Assembly (NCBI GenBank): GCA_973895155.1
Contig: OZ316892.1
Coordinates: 3,782,001 to 3,846,000 of the forward strand
DNA length: 64,000 nt
Direction of reading: 5' to 3'
DNA from: Marsupella aquatica
Taxonomy: Eukaryota > Marchantiophyta
Part shown: positions 23,758 to 36,550 of the stretch, in pieces
Position numbering within the stretch: the first letter of the stretch is position 1
How the letters are laid out: each line of letters starts with the position of its first letter
Translations under genes and position numbers: made by a program
Notes under the pieces: model-generated
Database searches by the model: none
Told to the model about the DNA's origin: nothing
Seen by the model: only the letters and a program-made list of their open reading frames with translations

Positions 23758-24340
23758 ACCTGAATAATGTACATGCATAGTGCACCTGATGTGGATACCT
23801 TGGAGATTGCAGACATTCCAATTTTGAGAAGAAGGACCTCTGTAGGAGAGGATGCTTAGGCAACAAGTACCCTAAGTTCATTACTTGTTCCTGGGTACAT
23901 GCCTTCAAAAACTCCCCTTAAGCCTTCTAGGAACTTTTTTAACTCTGCAATCATTTTGATCACGACTTACATGACACTGCTTAAATTAAATCAGGACTTC
24001 TCATTATGAGCATATAAGTTACAAGGCTATTTAATTTGCGAGAATTCCCTTAAAGTGTACCAACATTTTGTATTCTCATTGAATGTCTGCCCATTTACAA
24101 CATCTGTATGTGGCATCACAAAACAATTGCACTTGTCACCTTCAATATTGTGAAGGCACATATTCAAACTATGAGGTGCATGCTTGTAGGTGTCTAGTAC
24201 GTTTGTCCCAATATTTCTCCCGTTTGGAATCGGAGCAGAGACTCACCAGACGACTGGACTGGACCAAGTTATAAACGCAGCATTTTAAGGGCCCTCCGAT
24301 TATCAGGTGAACGCATTATCTTCTGGTCTGCAGTGATTAG

Positions 24341-25203
24341 GTGGCCCGTGTGTACATGGCCTCTAGGAAATGTACAAAGGTTGACCACCCGCCTCTGTTG
24401 GCTGGAATCAAAGCCATTTTGATTCCTGGCCACTATGGGTTCACCCAAGTGAGTTGGCCAATCGTACAAAAACGATTCTCAGAGTTCCATGGGACTGAAG
24501 TCAAGGACATCACTCCACAGACTACACATGTTGTTGCGGGGACATGGCTAGATGTGATGAACAAGTGGTCATGGTCCTTCATTGATTCTGCCATTACCAA
24601 CCAAGGTCTAAAAGTAGTTGAAGTCTCTTGCTGACCAATTTTGTTAAACATAGGTGTGTACAGAGTACTGAGCAATATGAGTTGTGGGAGAGTGAGGAGG
24701 CCATTGTAGAGGCTTTGGCTGAAAAGGAAGCCTATGAAGCAGCGGCAGAGAAACCCAACTTTGCTTCTGTCCAATATGGACCTGTTGTCAACATAGGACA
24801 CCATCCTATGCGTGCAGATGCTATATTGAATGAGCATGGCAAGGAGAGAAATACCATTATGAAGGGGTTCAGTGTGGTATTTGCAGAAGAAGGAATTGGG
24901 GAGACTAAGTGCAGACTGTACAAGTCCATAGTTGTTGAGCTAGGTGGGACAGTGGAGGAGAGTCTAACAGAAACCTCCACTCATGTTGTAGGTCTGTCAT
25001 ACATGAAAATATGCAGAAAATTCTTTAAGACAATAGTGCGTGATTTTGTCATGAACAACAATCTTTGGGTGCTTTCCCCTGATTGGCTTCTGGAATCAGC
25101 AGCTAGAGGGAAGCGACAGAATGCTTGGGACTTTGATATTTTTGAGGCCTGGCCCTCCAAGATTCAACGGAGATGTATGCTTAGCAAAGGTGGGAGAGAG
25201 TGA
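24341..25203 (+). pseudogene. Two BRCT-like domains, CACTA cargo
   Basis: The first open block (24341-24634) has a BRCT-like pattern with TPQTTHVVAG. A junction at about 24634-24654 looks like an intron end (ACAG before 24655). The second block (to 25203) is a clear BRCT domain: MKGFSVVF, VVELGGTVEESLTETSTHVVG, then NNNLWVLSPDWLLESAARGK. BRCT repeats bind phosphopeptides in DNA-damage and chromatin proteins. With the PHD part just upstream it may be one captured PHD-BRCT gene. The C-terminal block is intact over 190 codons; whether a full gene exists is uncertain. Confidence 0.72.
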
Positions 25204-25343
25204 GGAGTAGGAGTCCCTCATATTTTTGTATAAATCACAATTTTGTAATAAATGTGATCCTTGAACTAACTCATCTTGTCATGGTTGGTCGCAGTTGAAG
25301 TGATTGTTGTTTCCTGCTGCATGGGGTGTGACTGTGAATCTAC

Positions 25344-25913
25344 TTGCTGGGCTCTGTTTGGCTGAAGACTTTGGTGGGCATGCTGCCTCTTCCAGACCGT
25401 CAGGCCCTATGTAGGGTCCTCCTACGGGTTGCATCGTGCATGGCTACTGCTTGGGCTTACTTGTGTGGATTGGTAACCAGACAGAGTGTAGCTCCATCCG
25501 AGATAATGCCTGCAGACCTTGGATGTGTTGTGAATGTTGTGGTGAATGAGGATGCACAGTCGGAAGAGGACATTTACTTTTCAGCAGATGAGTTAGACAA
25601 GCACGATGCTGTAGGTGGTTCCTTGTTGCCTGATTTGGCAGATGATATAGTTCTTACACAAGTCTGGCCGAGGGTTCTTGTGGTGTCTGGCGCACAAGAT
25701 ATCTGCAAATATAGACTAATTAGTACCCAGTGGAGGGACTTGGTAGCAACATGTGCACCATGGAGGGCACTGCTGCCACTGCTTGTAGGCACGGATCGAA
25801 GACCACCATGGCATGAGCAGGGTTTAGACCTTGATGACTTAATGTACATGCCTGAGTACCTCAGGGCTGAGTGGCATCGACAACAGGATTGGTATCCGTA
25901 TTTGATGTGGTAG
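25344..25913 (+). CDS. F-box-like protein, CACTA cargo
   Basis: A 189-codon frame with an F-box-like middle: LLPDLADDIVLTQVWPRVL, then CKYRLISTQWRDLVATCAPWRALL. The N-terminal third is acidic and has no known domain, and the C-terminus is short (MYMPEYLRAEWHRQQDW). It does not resemble the kelch-type F-box gene at 8556. It lies between the BRCT and transposase parts in the same orientation. It may be a captured gene fragment. Confidence 0.5.
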   Translation: MLGSVWLKTLVGMLPLPDRQALCRVLLRVASCMATAWAYLCGLVTRQSVAPSEIMPADLGCVVNVVVNEDAQSEEDIYFSADELDKHDAVGGSLLPDLADDIVLTQVWPRVLVVSGAQDICKYRLISTQWRDLVATCAPWRALLPLLVGTDRRPPWHEQGLDLDDLMYMPEYLRAEWHRQQDWYPYLMW

Positions 25914-26238
25914 TAAGATGAGGACATCTCACACCGGTCTCGCACCTGGCACCTGTGTCTATGACTATACATGATTGGACTCTGATATGGTCATGGATGT
26001 ACGTGCAGAGGCAGTACATGTGAGGACAGTGGAGGAGTTGACACCCTCAAACATTTAGGAATTTTGTCTCATTCACTTGAGAATAGGTACATGACTCAGG
26101 CACCTATATTTTTTGTTTTTTTGTTTTTTTGGAACGTTACGTATTTTGGCAAGTACAGTCGGGGTGAAATCCTTAACAGGAAGTGTATTTTTCACTTGCA
26201 TAATAAACTGACAGGGTGCTGAGTGCGTGTGTATAGTG

Positions 26239-29200
26239 ATGGCTCCAAGGTTGCCTCTTCACAACCCATTTAGGATTAGGCATCATGATTCTAAATTGTG
26301 GATGCGTGAACAAGCCCGGGCCGCCCAAGGTAGGAGTAGGAGGATGAGATGCCCATGCACACAGTGCCAAGGATTCAAGTCGTTGAGTTTGAACACTGTG
26401 CACCTTCACCTACTGCGGCATGAAAGGCACCCTCGGTGGAGGGTTTGGAATGTATCAGCAGAAGAAGACTCCTCTGATGAAGAGTGGAGAGCTGACTTTG
26501 TGGATTCTAATACAGCTAGGCGTAGAGACTACGTAGAGCAGGACATAGACTGTGCAGAGGATGGTCCTGGGGTCCAACATGAGAACGTGGATGACCAAGA
26601 TGGAGATGCAGAGGCAGTCACTGAGGACGGTGGGATGGATGTCCCAAGAATGGTTCAAGAGATTTTTGAAGACCTTGATGCTTTTTACGACACAGTGGAA
26701 TCAGAAGAGGACAATGAACCGCAGCCACACATTGGCGACGGCCAAGCTGAACCTAACTTTGACATTGGGGAAGGTGCAGCAGAGAGGGAGTGGGTGTTTG
26801 GGGGCCCAAAACACATCAAAGAAGCTTGCATTCCTATCTACGAGGGGTCGAACTGCTCCAAGCTGGGTTTTATTGTGTTGTTGTTGAACATCTGTGGCAA
26901 TCACAATGTTCCCAATATATTTGTGACAGAGTTGTTGACCTTCCTGCGCCGAAATGTGTTACCAGATGGTAATTCAATTCCAAAAAATATGTACGAGGCT
27001 AGGAAATTGATGTCTAACCTTGGGCTGAACTATGTGTCTATTGACGCATGCCCTGATGGGTGTGTTCTCTTTCGCAAAGAGCATGCAGATAAATTGACAT
27101 GCCCTCATTGTGGTAAGCACAGGTACAAGAATGTAGGGAAATGTACACACCCTGCCAAGGTTCTTTGTCATTTTCCTCTCATTCCTAGACTACAACGTTT
27201 GTTTAGATGCCCTGCCATTTCCAAGCTGATGACATGGACTCCTGATAACAAGAGCAGTGATGGCCTGCAGCGTCACATTGGAGATTCCAACCATTGGAAA
27301 TTTGTTGATGAGAGGTGGCCACAGTTTGCTGCAGAGAAGCGGAACTTTCGATTTGGTCTATCACTGGATGGAGTAAACCCATTTGGAGACAAAAACAACC
27401 ATTATTCATGTTGGCCGGTTACGCTGCTAAATTACAACCTTCCCCATGGATGACTACAAAGAGGTTTTTTGTCATGATGGTGCTGTTAATCCCTGGACCA
27501 GCTTCTGTGACCAAGCAATTCATAGATATCATGTTGGCTCCAGCAGTGGAAGAGTGGAAGACTTTGTGGATAGAAGGGGTGTTAACCCATGATGTTCTGA
27601 AGGGGCTTCTTCGACCCAGCCCCTTTAGACTGCATGCAATTTGTTTGCTGGATATAGCAGATTACCCAGGCCATGGCATCATATCTGGATGAGTGACAAA
27701 GGGCTATGTGGGGTGCACACCATGTGGGAAAAATGTGACAAGTGAGTGGTCGCATGCCCTGCACAGTATGAAATTTCAGGGGCATAGAAGGTATCTGCCT
27801 GTTGATCATCCTTACAGGCACACACGGTCTCAAATTGCACACTTCAACAACAAAACAGAGCTTCATGGCCCACCACAGAGGGTCACCAGAGAGCAAGTCC
27901 TGAGGTGGGCAGCCAGGAAGGCTGATTGGGACAAGAGAAGTGCCACTGATCGAGAACCTGAGGATCCAGTGGTGAAACACGGTGTGAAAAGACAGACCTT
28001 GATGGACTTGGAGTTGGAGTACTGGAGGGTAATGTACTTAGCCTCCAGCCCCTGTATGATTGCAATTTTAGATTGGAGCAATGGTGGATTGATGTTGGTT
28101 ACAATCCTCCTATGTGGTTAATTAGTGTTTCTGTTGTTGAATTCTTTGCTTTGTGGAGTGCAGGAATTCGAGCCCAGCAAACACAATGTGGACGTCATGC
28201 ACATTGAGAAAAATATTTGTGAGAGCTTGCTGAAGTTCTTGTCGGGTGAGAAAGATACAGGAGCAGTTCGAGCTGATATGCAACAGAAGGGGATTCGCCC
28301 TCACCTTTGGTTGAAGCCCCATGCAAGCAATCCCAATGTACTTCTCAAGTTCCAAGCTCCCTATGTGTGCACACAGGATGAATGGAAGACATTCTTGTAT
28401 AGATTGAGCTGTCTGAAAGTGCCCTCTGGCTATGCTGGTGCCTTCAAGAAGCATATTACAAAGAATAAACTTGGCAGTATGAAAACACATGACTACCATT
28501 TGTTGATGCAGCACATTCTGCCCCTATGCCTCAGAGGTCTCATGCAGAAACCAGTCCGTAATGTCATTCTTCGACTGTGCAATGTATTTCGCCGTATATG
28601 TGTGAAAGTGTGGGATCCCCAAGGATTGGAGCAGTTGAAGCAGGATGCTGCTTATGTCCTCTGTGACTTGGAGATATACTTCCCCCCTGCTTTCTTTGAT
28701 GTTATGACTCATCTCCTAATCCATGTGGTATAAGAGCTAGGGCAGTATGGGCCAGTCAGTACCAGATGGATGTACCCTATGGAGCGATACATGAAGTTGT
28801 TGAAAGGTCATGTGAGAACATACTACAGGCCAGAGGCTTCCATGGCATTGGGGTACATTAAGGATGAGACGTTGGGATTCCTAACAGAGTACATGGCTGG
28901 GTCTGGTGAAGCTATGACAAGAGTTTGGAAATCTGGTAAAGATGATGGAGTGAGTGGCGAGGTTGTTGAAGGTGTGGGACGTGCTATTCAGCTGCCTGTT
29001 GCGATTTGAGACAAGGCTCATTCATATGTGCTGGCAAACACAGAGCCTATGCAACCATGGTGGAGGTGAGTGATTGAATTGACTTGCCTTTGTTGTGATG
29101 CTTCTTGTCTGTTCCAAGGGTGATCTTAGGTTGTCATGTGTTGTTTAGACCTAACTATGCCTGTACCTCATATTGCAGGGAATATGATATGCAAAAAGCT

Positions 29201-29938
29201 GCACACTCTGGGCAGCAGGATCCCTTGCCACAGTTTGAGCAGTGGATTCAGGTGACAATTCGAGAGCATAGTAGACATCACCCAGATATGGAGAAGGATT
29301 TGTATCTTCTATCTGTGCCACCACGATTGTCTATTCTGACCTACAAACGGATGAGAGCTTATGGAAATCATTATCGAGTGAGGGATGAGCAGGGTGACCA
29401 TTGTGTATCATATGATTGTGGTTTGATTTCTGTGTTTGAGCAGAGAACCTCTGAAGAACAGAGGGGGTGGATGAAGATGGGTTACGTGGGGGAGTTGACT
29501 GACATTTGGGTGTTGAATTATGGTAACACAAGTGTCCCAGTGATATTGATGAAGGGATCATGGGTGAAATCAGAGTGGCAGAGACCAAGGGCCACCATGA
29601 AGCGTGATCATGATGGGTTCTTGTTGGCCAATTTTAGGTCCAGAGTACCAGAATGGTCTGAGCCTTTTGTTTTCCCTAGCCAAGTTGAACAGGCTTTCTT
29701 TGCAGATGTGGAGGAGTCACATGGCTGGAGGGTGGTATGCCATAGCCAAGCACGGAACAGGCGGATGGATGGAAGTAAAGTAGAGTTCAGTTTGGATGAC
29801 CATGCTACATTCGAGCATCCTAGTCATGAGACTGTACTTCCAACTCGGGCAGGGACTGACTACATCCCCTTAACATTGAGAGAGACATATGATGAACCTG
29901 GGCAAATGGAATATGATGAGGTTGATGATTTGCAATAG
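26239..29938 (+). pseudogene. TNP2-like CACTA transposase (Transposase-associated, Tnp2, DUF4218, DUF4216)
   Basis: Begins at ATG 26239 (MAPRLPLH). Domains in order are Transposase-associated (CPCTQCQGF, HLLRHERHP), the TNP2 catalytic region (SKLGFIVLLLNIC, CPHCGKHRY, FGLSLDGVNPFG, PWMTTKRFFVMMVLLIPGP, GYVGCTPCG), HNVDVMHIEKNICESLL, DUF4218 (WMYPMERYMKLLKGHVR) and DUF4216 (GYVGELTDIWVLNY, EPFVFPSQVEQAFF). Introns are likely at about 28028-28162 (donor GGTAATG, acceptor TGCAG) and 29067-29179. Lesions are a missing C at about 27443-27446, TGA for Trp at 27690, TAA at 28731 and TGA at 29007. It therefore cannot be active as it stands. Confidence 0.93.
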
Positions 29939-30115
29939 GCAACAGCTGGCGATTGGCAAGTATGAGGTTGAGGATGACTACCTGCACAGAGTCACAGAAC
30001 GGGAATTGCTGCCTGGAATGATGTTTAGGATAGTTGGATATGCATGAAATTGATTGATACTTTGAATTTAGTGTGTTGATTCTCCCTGTTTGGTTGTGGG
30101 TGCTGTGCAGAAGCT

Positions 30116-33100
30116 ATGGGGGAAGAGGGTGATGACATGGAGACAGACATGGGGCTTGGAGAGTGGGGTGAAGAGGAAAGATTGGATATGGATGGAGACC
30201 CAGATGCAGGGGGCTCACAGAAAAATGCACCTGTGCAGGATGCACAGGGCCCTCATCAAGTCCCAGGTAGGTGGGCAGCTAGAGAGAAATCACATAATCC
30301 ATACCCTAGAAGGAGCCAGAGTTATTGGCAAGGGACGCCTGATAATTATGATGATGACTATGATGGAGCAGAAGATGGATGGGATGAATATGAACACCCA
30401 GAGCGTGGTAGAGACGGGTATAGAGGGCAATGGAAAGGTGAGGAGGATGATTGGACAAGTAAGTGCCTTGTGCTAGTGATTTTGTGATGGTAGTAGAGAT
30501 TTAGCTCAATATATGGACTTATCTGATGTGTAGCTAGGGCAAAGAGTTTATCTTACAGGTCCATGAGTGTGGCATGTACCTGTTGGTATGCAGACTCTGA
30601 TTGGGACAATCACGAAAACAACAAAGGCCATCCACGTTCAGATAGGAGGCAATCATTCACAGGCGGGAGAAACGGCCCTAATTCATCAAGACAAAGCAAT
30701 AGGACAGGTGGTCCAGAACCATCTATGCGCCAAGGGAGAGGTAACTTGGTCATTGCAGAATTGCTCTGAAGTCCAATGTATATTGGCAGCAGGATTTATG
30801 ATTCATACTTACCTAATGTAAGTGACTGTAAATGGATCCTGTAAATGTGCAGGGACTCCAGGGAGGTTTGGACAATGCAATCCAGGCCGTGGGGGGAGAT
30901 CAGGCCGTGGAGGGACCCCAGGCCGTGGGGGGACACCAGGCCGTGGAGGGACACCTAGTAGCGCTTCAGGGAGTACCAAGGCAGGAGACAGTAACAAATT
31001 TGGTAAAGTAGAAGTGAATTCCGAAGGTTGGATAACTCCCACATGTGATGGTAAGAACCGTTGGCATTCTGACCTAAGAGGAGAAGTATTGCGTTGGTTA
31101 GATTTGAGCATTACAGAGTTTAGGAGTCAGAACAAAGCTGATTGGGCTGCTATCTGCAAGGACATTCTTGAACGGTGGGACTATGTTGGTAATGATGGTA
31201 AGGGCCCAGTTGAAGATTGCATATCAGATTATGCAATGAGGATTTTGAAACAAGAGAGGCATAGGTTGAAAAGGATGTGGATAGACAATGGTTCTAACAG
31301 GAGAATGCCACCACCCCCATCATTGGAACTGGATCAATGGACACAGTTAATCAAAGGGTTCATGTCGGAGGCTGGACAGAGCAAGAGTGAACTGATGTCA
31401 AATGCTCGAGGCAAAGTGAAACACCTTTCATAGGCTGGGAGAGGAAGTTATGCTCCAGTGAAAGAACAATTGGTAAGGCAGTGACATGCCTGATAGTAAG
31501 CCTCAAACTTATCATCTTGCTACCATTATTACATTTTCATTGACAATCAACACTTGGTTTCATTCATATGTATGTTGATGTGGACTGCAGAAGAAATTGA
31601 CAGATGAATCTGAACCATCAGCACAAGAAGTGAGAGAGGAGTTCATGAAACAAAGGAGTGAGGTGACAAGTGTGACTTCCAAACAGGTGATTATGTTGTA
31701 ATTCTGTATGTTCTGTGACTATTTGGCCTTGAGCATCAGAAAGAAATGTAGTAGGAAGTAAGCAACCAGTTCTTGGGGACAGTTATCTGAGATATGTAAG
31801 CTGTGTTATGACAGGGAACTGTTACAACTCTCACAGAGATGTGTGAACGGTTGAAGTCATTAGAGTGTGGACTCCCTCGAGTGGAAAGTAAATTGGCTGA
31901 TCGTTTGGATATTATGGAGGCATCTGTAGCAAACCTTCTTGCATCAGTGGAATCTAATTTCAAGCTTGTGATTGAAAAATTGGGTGGTTCCCAACCAAAC
32001 AATGAGGGCAACATTGTACAAAGTGTGCCCTTGTTAACAAAAAAGGGAATTGGCAAATCTGACACAGGTATGGAAATGACACCGGCCCATTGTTCATTGT
32101 GTCCTATGTTCAAATGTTAGAAGTAAGTTTTCATGAATTGAGTGAATGGTTTGAATGCAGGAAGAGTGGAGGCAGAGAAGGACCCTGTAATCAGTAAGCA
32201 GAAGGGCAAGAAGGTTGCTGAGACAGGTAACCTGCTATGATCCAGTACATTACATTTGAAAAGTGCATGGAGTTTTGTGAAGCTTAAGCCGGTTGGAGGT
32301 AATCTTTTCTATAAGAACTGGTTGGATGAACTGGGATCTGAAGTGACATCATGATTGATGTATCAGGTGATTCAAAGAGCAATAATGAAGAAGATGTGCC
32401 CAGTGCCTCAGTGACCATAGCCAAGGAGGTATCAGGTAAGCTGATGCTTTAAATTCCTCTATATGAATGTTGAGCAACAATTCAGTGGTTAATAGATTCA
32501 ACGTGAATATTGTGGTGTGTTTATTGATCAACAGAAGCAGACATGGAGCATATGGCAATGGCAAAGAAGGGGAAGAAGGCTGTTCATAATGGTAAGGAGA
32601 TAGTGACAACTTTGTGGTTGGTGACATGTACATTTAGCACATGTGATGAGTGATTGACTTATGTTGGACATGACACTGAATTGTAGTTGATGCAGAGTTG
32701 ACAGACTCTCAACCAAGTGGGAGCAGGGTGAAGCGACGTCGAAACTTGGGAGCAACATTGGATGCAAGTAAGATTGTAGATGCTTCAATTGAAGCAAGTA
32801 CAATGTTGGCAGATACTGAGATGATGTCGCAGGGAAATCCTGCTACACAATCAGAAGTGTCAAATATGGATGCAGATTCTTTGAAGAAGAGTGTAGCCAA
32901 TTCTCGATCACCAGCACAAAACACTCGTGCCAAAGTCATGACTCGCAACCAAGGTATGAATAATGTCATGTATAAGCCACCCAGGAAAGCCAAGAAAAAC
33001 AGCCAGGGTAAGGTGGAGGTGATAGCCACAGCAGAGCCAGTCCATAATCTTCTATCATGGGAGGATGACTCGCAGGTATGTGTGGGTACAGGCATTTTGC

Positions 33101-33291
33101 GACCGGATCATGCAAAATTCCATGGCAAAGTGGTCCCGGATGACCATGTAGTAGTATTGTTGACTACAGTGATTGTATCTGATTGTAATTTGCCATTTCC
33201 GAATAGAGACGATGATCCACCTCAGGAAATAATTGCAGATGCAGTAGGATCTCTTGTGCTCTGGCCATCAGAGTGTGTTAGTCTGCAGTGA
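30116..33291 (+). pseudogene. TnpA-like CACTA protein with C-terminal DUF8039-like domain
   Basis: A multi-exon gene following the transposase, as TnpA does in En/Spm. Exons by splice signals: 30116-30458 (acidic), 30592-30740 (basic, Ser/Arg-rich), about 30852-31470, 31591-31686, about 31815-32066, small exons at 32160-32226, 32367-32434 and 32535-32592, and about 32689-33291. The third has a GRGGTP repeat, then a plant Transposase_24-like domain (WLDLSITEFRSQNKADWAAI, YAMRILKQERHRLKRMW) broken by TAG at 31431-31433. The next exons look like a coiled coil (MCERLKSLECGLPRVESKL). The last has VGTGILRP, HGKVVPDDHVVV, LPFPN and VLWPSE, matching DUF8039. This protein class binds the subterminal repeats. 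Confidence 0.75.
30882..30956. repeat. 18-bp minisatellite coding GRGGTP
   Basis: Four units of CAGGCCGTGGRGGGACMC type. They encode a Gly-Arg-rich stretch that may bind nucleic acid. Confidence 0.85.
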
Positions 33292-34087
33292 CTGAATGCA
33301 AGTGTAGATAGAATCATGTGAATTGTGTCACATTTTGACATTGCCTTAGAAAGATCCAAGAAATATCTGTACCAATTTTTCCATTTGGTAAAGAGGATGA
33401 AGGAGCCGTTGTGTGTGACATTGATATTTCTGAATTCTGTATATATGAAACAAGTGATTGATGTCAAACTATGGCTCTATGGTGATTGTCTATGATACTT
33501 GAATCTATTTTATCATTTCAGTATTAGTGTGTATAGTATAGAGGAATACTTTGTGACCTTCTTTGTAGTCTATGATGTTTGAATCTGTGAATTCATATTA
33601 GTGTACATGGTATAGAAGATGGCTTTCTAAAACTATGTATTCTAATGTTAACATGATGAATGGTGAACTTATAGAGTGAGTTCATTCCAAGTACACAATA
33701 AAACATGAATGCAATATGTTATTTGTGCACAAGAGTGGGTTCATTCCAAGTAGTATAGTGGGGTCTTCATCACTCATATCCAGTTGACATGAAAGACTTA
33801 TACATACCCCACAAAGTATATTTAAAGACTACCCTCCATACCCTTTTTAGTCGTTCCCAACGACTCATCATCGCAGCCCATAAAAGACTGAAAACGACTC
33901 ACCAAAGCTACCCACACAAAGACTAAAATAGACTGAAAATCCAGTCTATTAAACGACTTATAAACCAGTTCTAAAAAGGACTCAGTTGATTATAGTAACA
34001 AAACATACGACTCGCAGTCCTATAAAGGACTGGAGTCCTTCCCAGTCGTTTCCAAGTCCTATACGGTACTGAATAGTCGTTTAATGG
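33292..34087. repeat. 3' flank and right subterminal repeats of CACTA
   Basis: 33292-33780 holds no gene. From 33790 to 34087 there are more than a dozen AAGACT, AACGACT, GGACT and AGTCGTT motifs in both orientations, denser than at the left end. They are the likely binding sites for the element's TnpA-like protein. Confidence 0.75.
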
Positions 34088-34117
34088 GGTCTAAATACCC
34101 CCTGGTTTCTACTAGTG

Positions 34118-35267
34118 ACCTCTTCATAACTCATTTTATCAACAGCTCCCATATTTGTGACCAAGTGCTTCTGGCCCCAACTGATCTCGTATTGAGAAAT
34201 GTGCAAAACATCAGCGTATTTGATCATCTGTGGCGGTGTAAACTTTTTCAAAAGACCTCTTCTTTAAAGCTGAAGATAGATATGAGCATTGATTATCTCA
34301 TCTTGAGATGCACTCTCCATGGACCATTTTGGCTCATTTAATTGAAGATATGCACGGATATCACAGGCCATTTCCATTTTTTCCAAACAAGGCCATAAAA
34401 TTTTCAAAAGAAAATTGTCTTTTTGATTTCCATCATATGTAGGTGGAAATAACGCTGAATGAGAAGCATTTGTTGAAGTTCTATAAGGTAAGTCATCTAT
34501 CAACACAGTGGTCTTGTCATCCCAATACCTATGTTCTTCCCAAATGAACTTTGATATGTTCTTCAAAAACACAGGTCCACCTTTGCTATTCTTGAGCCCA
34601 AGAATTTCTTGAACATGATGTTGATTTTTGATAAAAAGAAATTTTTTAATTTCTTCGGGTCCAAAGATAGTCTTGACTTGAATCTGGACTTCTTGATCAG
34701 TTCCACAACTCCATATTCCTATGTCAAACTTTGAGAAACACTTTTGCAAAAATTCATGAATTTGTGGTCTTATTGTCCACATGTTACCACGCCATGTGTG
34801 CACAGTTGCCGTTGATATTGACTTGGTGCATATTGTTTTTCCGAGATATTGCGATCGGAAAAATAAACCACTAAGATCAAAAATTAGTAATTTACGATCT
34901 CGGGCTATATTTTCTGGCAGGTAAGACCAAACGTGACATGGATCAAGATCGTGTTGACCTGTTACAAATGCAATTACAAATAAATTAGAACTTTGTAAAA
35001 TAAATGTACAACAACTAATTTCAAAATTCTATATAAATATGAACACAGATAAAAGATAACAAAATCTTTACCTTTTGGTGCTAATGGAAATATTCCAGCA
35101 GGCAATCCTTCTTCAGATGATGAATCACTCCAAAGGGGTGACTCAATAGATGCAATTCCAGGTACTCTTATTTCTGAATATGAATCATTTTGTCCTACTT
35201 CTTCTTGTAAATTGTCAAGTGGTGACATTTCATTGTGAGAAATGCTTATGATAGTTGGCTGATACAA
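34118..35267 (-). pseudogene. FCP1-like HAD phosphatase, 5' and central part
   Basis: Two exons on the minus strand: one ending at 35074 with donor AAAAG|GTAAAG, the next starting at about 34958 after TAACAG. They give HDLDPCHVWSYLPE, then KLLIFDLSGLFF (HAD motif I), TWRGNMWTIRPQIHEFL, FDIGIWSCGT and TVLIDDLPYR. This order is that of FCP1/SCP-type CTD phosphatases. In motif I the second Asp of DxDx(T/V) is Ser (DLSG), so activity is doubtful; related plant proteins often have DLNG. A TAA interrupts the frame at 34264-34266, and the frame then runs on to the CACTA insertion at 34118. It may be the 3' part of the ParB-MTase gene or a separate gene. Confidence 0.75.
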
Positions 35268-35749
35268 TCATTCAAAGGAACAATCGTATTAGCATTTTTT
35301 AAATACAAGCTTTTTGTGTACATATTTGGGGTACAAATATCACTCATAAACCTCACGATAATCATGAGGTTTGCATCAGTGAAAAATCTGAAGTCAATAA
35401 AAAGTACATATATATACTTGTCTTTTCAAGGAGATGAGCATGTTTCTCAAATGGCAAGCATGATCCATGCTTGAATTCAAATTATCATCTAATATAAGTT
35501 GCTACCTGGTACAGAAAGTATTTAATTTCCAGTATTCTCATTTTGAGAAGAACCTGCCTGGCCTAATTTGATATCCTCCAGCTCTATTTCGACTACCTCC
35601 ATAGTCTCAGTTTCAACAATACTTGTAATTTCTTCATTCCTGCAAGCATTGGTCTATTTTGACCCAACAATTCCAACATAAGATTATATTCACATATATA
35701 TAAATACCTCATACGTAAACTACAAATAAAATGAAGAATAGATGTTTAC
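35268..35749. other. Region between phosphatase and ParB-MTase frames
   Basis: It contains a palindrome copy (35348-35372) and a possible small acidic exon (35540-35637, minus; NEEITSIVETETMEVVEIE) behind a TGCAG acceptor. Joined in phase with the upstream exon, that exon would stop at once. Either the ParB-MTase gene ends here or I have the wrong splice. Confidence 0.45.
35348..35372. repeat. Palindrome between the ParB-MTase and phosphatase frames
   Basis: Arms CCTCACGAT / ATCATGAGG around a central A with flanking AAA/TTT; one mispair. Confidence 0.85.
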
Positions 35750-36550
35750 CTGTGAAGGACTTGCAAGGTTAATCAAATCATTTTGGCTTCTCATTGTTGA
35801 TGAAGATTTGTTCAAACTTGAAGATTGTAAGATTTTTTCAATCAAAACAGAAGCTTGATGTTGATTATCCCGTGGAATACCAACAACAGGCGACCCTTCC
35901 TCAAATCTAGAAAGATCTTCATCTTCGTCATTATCGTCAATAATTGCATACTCAACAATAACTTCTGAATCTTCAAGAGGATCACCACGATTGATCTTTC
36001 CAACCTTCTCCCAAAATTTGTTAACTCCAAGAATTGTTCTCAAAATATTTGGATATAATTTCAAGAATTCAGACTCTTTTTTTGAGTCTGAATACACAAA
36101 GCATTCTCTTCCAAGCTCGAATGCACTTTTTAAAACTGATCCTCCAGAAAAGAAATCAAAAATTGTAGCGCCACGTGCAGAAAATTTATGAATGATGTTG
36201 TTGAGCACACGAGAGGGCTTGCAATCAGGATTAACTAAACCTCCAAGTTGATCCAAAAATGAATAACGAGGAGCTCTATTTTTTAGCGTCTTGAATGCTT
36301 CTTCCCTCAAGCGTTCCTCTCGATCTTCTTTAGACTCATCCACTGGAATAGATTTTGGATTAGTCTTCCAAGTTTTGGAAAGGTAATCTCGATCATTTTC
36401 CTCATCAAATTGGTAGTTCATATCTCCTTCAGGAAACATGTCAACCCAATCTTGTTTTGCACTGTGTGAAACGGCTGCCAAAAAACACTAAATGATCAGT
36501 AAACTTACTAAGTTCAAATAAATTTAGATTCTACAATTAGTGATAATTCT

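Larger units (their letters stand above)
17119..34117 (+). mobile_element. CACTA (En/Spm) DNA transposon, 17 kb, with gene cargo
   Basis: Inverted ends CACTAGTAGAAACC at 17119 and its complement ending at 34117 extend, with one gap, to about 30 bp (17119-17148, 34088-34117). The target duplication ACC lies at 17116-17118 and 34118-34120. Subterminal AAAGACT/AACGACT motifs occur at both ends. It encodes a TNP2-like transposase and a TnpA-like protein, both with nonsense or frameshift lesions, plus EDM2-like PHD, BRCT and F-box-like sequences upstream. It interrupts a phosphatase frame of the larger element. Confidence 0.95.
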
